A stretch of 64,000 bases of DNA from NCBI GenBank assembly GCA_028868825.1, contig JAGWTU010000006.1:1-64000 (forward strand), given 5' to 3'. The translations under genes were made by a program, and so were the position numbers. Position 1 is the stretch's first letter, and each line of letters opens with the position of its first letter. Below, one piece after another: positions 62,918 to 64,000 of the stretch. The DNA comes from Burkholderiales bacterium. Lineage in GTDB: Bacteria > Pseudomonadota > Gammaproteobacteria > Burkholderiales > Burkholderiaceae_C. The notes beneath the pieces were generated by a model that did no database searches, had not been told where the DNA came from, and saw nothing but the letters and a program-made list of their open reading frames with translations.

Positions 62918-64000
62918 TCAGCGGCAGAGCGCGGCGCCGTCGATCGGGTGGTCGGCCAGGGTGAGGTCCTCGATGTCGGCCAGCAGTTTGTAGCCCTGCT
63001 CGTCGATGCGCAGCAGCGTCACCCGCGCCAGTCGCGCCGGCGCGCCGGCGGCGCGCCATTTCTCGGCGCTGACGACGACATCGATGGTGCCATGGCCGGC
63101 GGCCAGCGGCGCCGAGCCGCTGGCGCGCGGCGCCACCGGCGCGCCGGCGAGCAGCAGCAGATTGCAGACGTAGTTGCCGGGCTCGGCGACATCGACGTCG
63201 AAGCGGAATCGCAGCCCGCGGGCACAACCGTTCGAAGTTGCACCGTCGGGCTGCACCGAGGCCAGCCGCAACGCGCCGCCGCGGCGCCCGACGTTCAGCT
63301 CGATCGAGGCGCTGCGCGTCGTCAGCCGCGGCGCCTGGCCGAAGACCTGGCTCGCCTGCAGCCGGTAGACACCAGGCTGCGGCAACGCCAGCCTGGCGAT
63401 ATAGGCGCCCGGTTCGCTGCTCACGGCGATGCCCTCGGGGGACCGCGCGTTCTCCAGCGCCTGCACATGCCCGGTCGTCGCGCCGCGTGCATCGGCCCAG
63501 CTCAACACGATGGCCTTCAGGCCCCGCAATTCGACACCGTAGTCCAGTGGTCGCAGCGTGACGAGCAGCGTCTGGCCCGCGGCCACTTCGGTCGCGCTGG
63601 CCTGCATCAGCAGTTCATAGCGCGGCAGCACCTGCCAGGCGAGCCGCAACTGGCCGGCACCCGCGCGCGCCGGAGCGCGCTCGATCAGCAGGGTCCAGCG
63701 ACCCGCGGCGGCGTTGCGGATCTCGGGCAGCACGATCGCGTCGCCCCAGTCGGGACGCCCGGTCTGGTCGCGCGGCGTCCAGCCGAGGTCGACCGGCGTG
63801 CGCCGCCACAGCTGCCGCTGCGCGGGGTCGATCAGCGCGATCGTGTCGATCGCCGCGGTGCTGCGCAGCGCGCCGAACACGACGCGGTTCTCGCCGCGCG
63901 TTTCGCCGTCGGTGCGGACCTCGAACGGCAGGCCATGGCTGGGCAACGCCGGCAGCCGCGCCTGCAGCAGCTGCGTCGCCGGGCCAGCCACGGCCTGGGC
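62918..64000 (-). CDS. Paralogue of the dockerin protein's N-terminal half (5' end outside the window)
   Basis: At least 357 residues, truncated by the right edge; the frame is open to the boundary, and the GTG at 63991 is not a convincing start. The protein alternates beta-sandwich segments like those of the convergent dockerin protein: FGALRSTAAIDTIALIDPAQ, AAGRWTLLIERAPARAGAGQ, VLPRYELLMQASATEVAAGQ and GVYRLQASQVFG. It has no dockerin, and ends with a different domain with two cysteines. Stops of the two convergent genes are 16 bases apart. Function unknown; likely exported, but the N-terminus is not visible. Confidence 0.7.
   Translation of the reverse strand, partial: AQAVAGPATQLLQARLPALPSHGLPFEVRTDGETRGENRVVFGALRSTAAIDTIALIDPAQRQLWRRTPVDLGWTPRDQTGRPDWGDAIVLPEIRNAAAGRWTLLIERAPARAGAGQLRLAWQVLPRYELLMQASATEVAAGQTLLVTLRPLDYGVELRGLKAIVLSWADARGATTGHVQALENARSPEGIAVSSEPGAYIARLALPQPGVYRLQASQVFGQAPRLTTRSASIELNVGRRGGALRLASVQPDGATSNGCARGLRFRFDVDVAEPGNYVCNLLLLAGAPVAPRASGSAPLAAGHGTIDVVVSAEKWRAAGAPARLARVTLLRIDEQGYKLLADIEDLTLADHPIDGAALCR

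Overview
The window is GC-rich (about 70 percent by eye) and densely coded. It contains narK1K2GHJI with a parvulin gene and narXL, a branched-chain amino acid ABC operon, a Burkholderiales-type porin, PEP-CTERM proteins and NdvB. Together these suggest a denitrifying or nitrate-respiring betaproteobacterium of the order Burkholderiales (Rubrivivax/Sphaerotilaceae/Comamonadaceae-like). The taxonomic placement is inference from gene content. I saw no rRNA, tRNA, CRISPR array or intact insertion sequence.

Layout. 1-1.7 kb: the end of a TctA-type permease and a solitary LanC-like protein. 1.7-10.9 kb: a sensor kinase/sigma-54 activator pair (minus strand), a divergent outer-membrane barrel plus small periplasmic binding-like protein, then a tightly overlapping five-gene operon (LolD/MacB-like ATPase, FtsX-type permease, LolA-like protein, COG3687-type protein, YceI-like lipoprotein). 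That operon is preceded by a sigma-54 promoter and tandem upstream repeats. 10.8-20 kb: an SRPBCC protein and a giant cyclic beta-1,2-glucan synthase. 20-25.4 kb: a 42-residue basic protein, a decaheme OmcA/MtrC-like lipoprotein with a collagen-like stalk and an upstream FNR-like box, a DUF3617-like protein and an HD-GYP protein. 25.5-30.6 kb: a complete dipeptide-type ABC operon. 30.7-32.5 kb: a methyltransferase followed by a decay zone with a truncated lipoprotein and a histidine-kinase remnant.

32.6-45.6 kb: the respiratory nitrate module. Two NarK transporters, the molybdenum/Fe-S/heme-b reductase NarGHI with its chaperone NarJ, a PpiC prolyl isomerase, and the nitrate sensor-regulator pair NarXL. 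45.6-56.1 kb: an orphan amino-acid binding protein, a DctB/DctD-like two-component system, and a livHMGF-livJ-porin cluster whose first gene has its own sigma-54-type promoter with two direct repeats. This fits control by the neighbouring DctD-like activator. 56.2-57.9 kb: an Lrp-type regulator divergent from alanine dehydrogenase.

57.9-64 kb: a broken YncE-like gene, then a promoter with a long structured leader and a three-gene secreted-protein operon: a cohesin-like PEP-CTERM protein with an unusual C-terminal extension, a lipase-like hydrolase, and a dockerin protein. A paralogue of the dockerin protein's N-terminal part runs convergently to the window edge. This possible surface cohesin-dockerin assembly and the two sigma-54-controlled gene sets are the most noteworthy observations.
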